A stretch of 64,000 nucleotides of DNA from Rhizobium mayense (GTDB lineage Bacteria > Pseudomonadota > Alphaproteobacteria > Rhizobiales > Rhizobiaceae): NCBI RefSeq assembly GCF_030272705.1, contig NZ_JARFYM010000001.1, positions 124,001-188,000 of the forward strand. The letters are read 5' to 3'. Shown piece by piece: positions 63,773 to 64,000 of the stretch (position 1 is its first letter; each line of letters opens with the position of its first letter). The position numbers were made by a program, and so were the translations under genes. The notes beneath the pieces were generated by a model. It did no database searches. It worked only from the letters and a program-made list of their open reading frames with translations, and was not told the origin of the DNA.

Positions 63773-64000
63773 TCATGTCCGAGGGCCGACTATAAAGATT
63801 AGGACGCAAGCGGTTGCCAGCCCTTTTGGAAGCTTGTCATTAGCCTGCATGACGGCGAAAAGGCCGCCGCCATGCACAGTAATTAATGAGGCCAAAACCC
63901 ATCGACCGTAATCAACTTGGGTCACATATGCTTTTGATACGAGGTCTTTAACGAGTTCCAAATTGTGTTTCTGAGGATCGAGCGAACTATCTTCTTGCTT
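63773..64000 (-). CDS. Membrane protein, C-terminal fragment
   Basis: The reading frame is open to the right edge, so the gene starts beyond the window; 75 residues are visible. Two membrane helices are clear (about VLASLITVHGGGLFAVM and GLATACVLIFIVG) with a short basic/polar loop between. I do not recognise the protein. Confidence 0.6.
   Translation of the reverse strand, partial: KQEDSSLDPQKHNLELVKDLVSKAYVTQVDYGRWVLASLITVHGGGLFAVMQANDKLPKGLATACVLIFIVGPRT

Overview
The window looks like a chromosomal segment of a fast-growing Rhizobium (Alphaproteobacteria, Rhizobiales). The GC-rich codon use fits, and so does the gene order ArsR regulator / tandem AbcR-type sRNAs / lsrB / trxB / lrp / LPS-core genes / lpsB / greA, which matches what I remember of Sinorhizobium meliloti and Agrobacterium. 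A second conserved block, carA / yqeY / dnaG / recQ-like / kbl-tdh / rpoD, is also typical of the order. I cannot name the species from sequence alone.

Layout. 0-3 kb: the edge of a phosphotransferase gene, then a minus-strand arsR-MFS-ene reductase operon with a long palindromic operator. 3.0-3.4 kb: two tandem ~117-nt sRNAs of the AbcR (alpha-r15) family, each with its own promoter and terminator. 3.4-9.5 kb: lsrB-trxB, a divergent Lrp-family gene followed by two glycosyltransferase-like genes, then lpsB and greA. 9.7-26 kb: carB and carA separated by accessory genes, namely a glutathionylspermidine synthase-like pair, a zinc metallopeptidase, an aldo/keto reductase with a divergent LysR gene, TetA-like and MATE exporters, and an EVE-domain protein. 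26-38 kb: yqeY, dnaG, a RecQ helicase, a vapBC toxin-antitoxin pair, the threonine-degradation operon kbl-tdh, and rpoD. 38-54 kb: mostly single metabolic, transport and regulatory genes, including a TetR/oxidoreductase pair with two identical operators, and two small secreted paralogues.

54-64 kb: a tRNA with anticodon CAT (probably tRNA-Ile2) is followed directly by three 13-bp repeats and the C-terminal remnant of a tyrosine recombinase. This is the usual edge of a genomic island. Beyond it lies an envelope-directed set: two paralogous secreted proteins, a periplasmic HAD phosphatase-like protein, an arylsulfatase, an 80-residue protein, a membrane-anchored winged-helix/TPR regulator and two outer-membrane barrel proteins. 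A 26-bp perfect palindrome sits at the head of the regulator. This module is the best candidate here for an undescribed system.

Core functions present: pyrimidine/arginine precursor synthesis (carAB), replication priming (dnaG), the housekeeping sigma factor (rpoD), transcript fidelity (greA), redox control (lsrB, trxB), LPS core synthesis and threonine catabolism. No CRISPR array, intact prophage or insertion sequence was seen.
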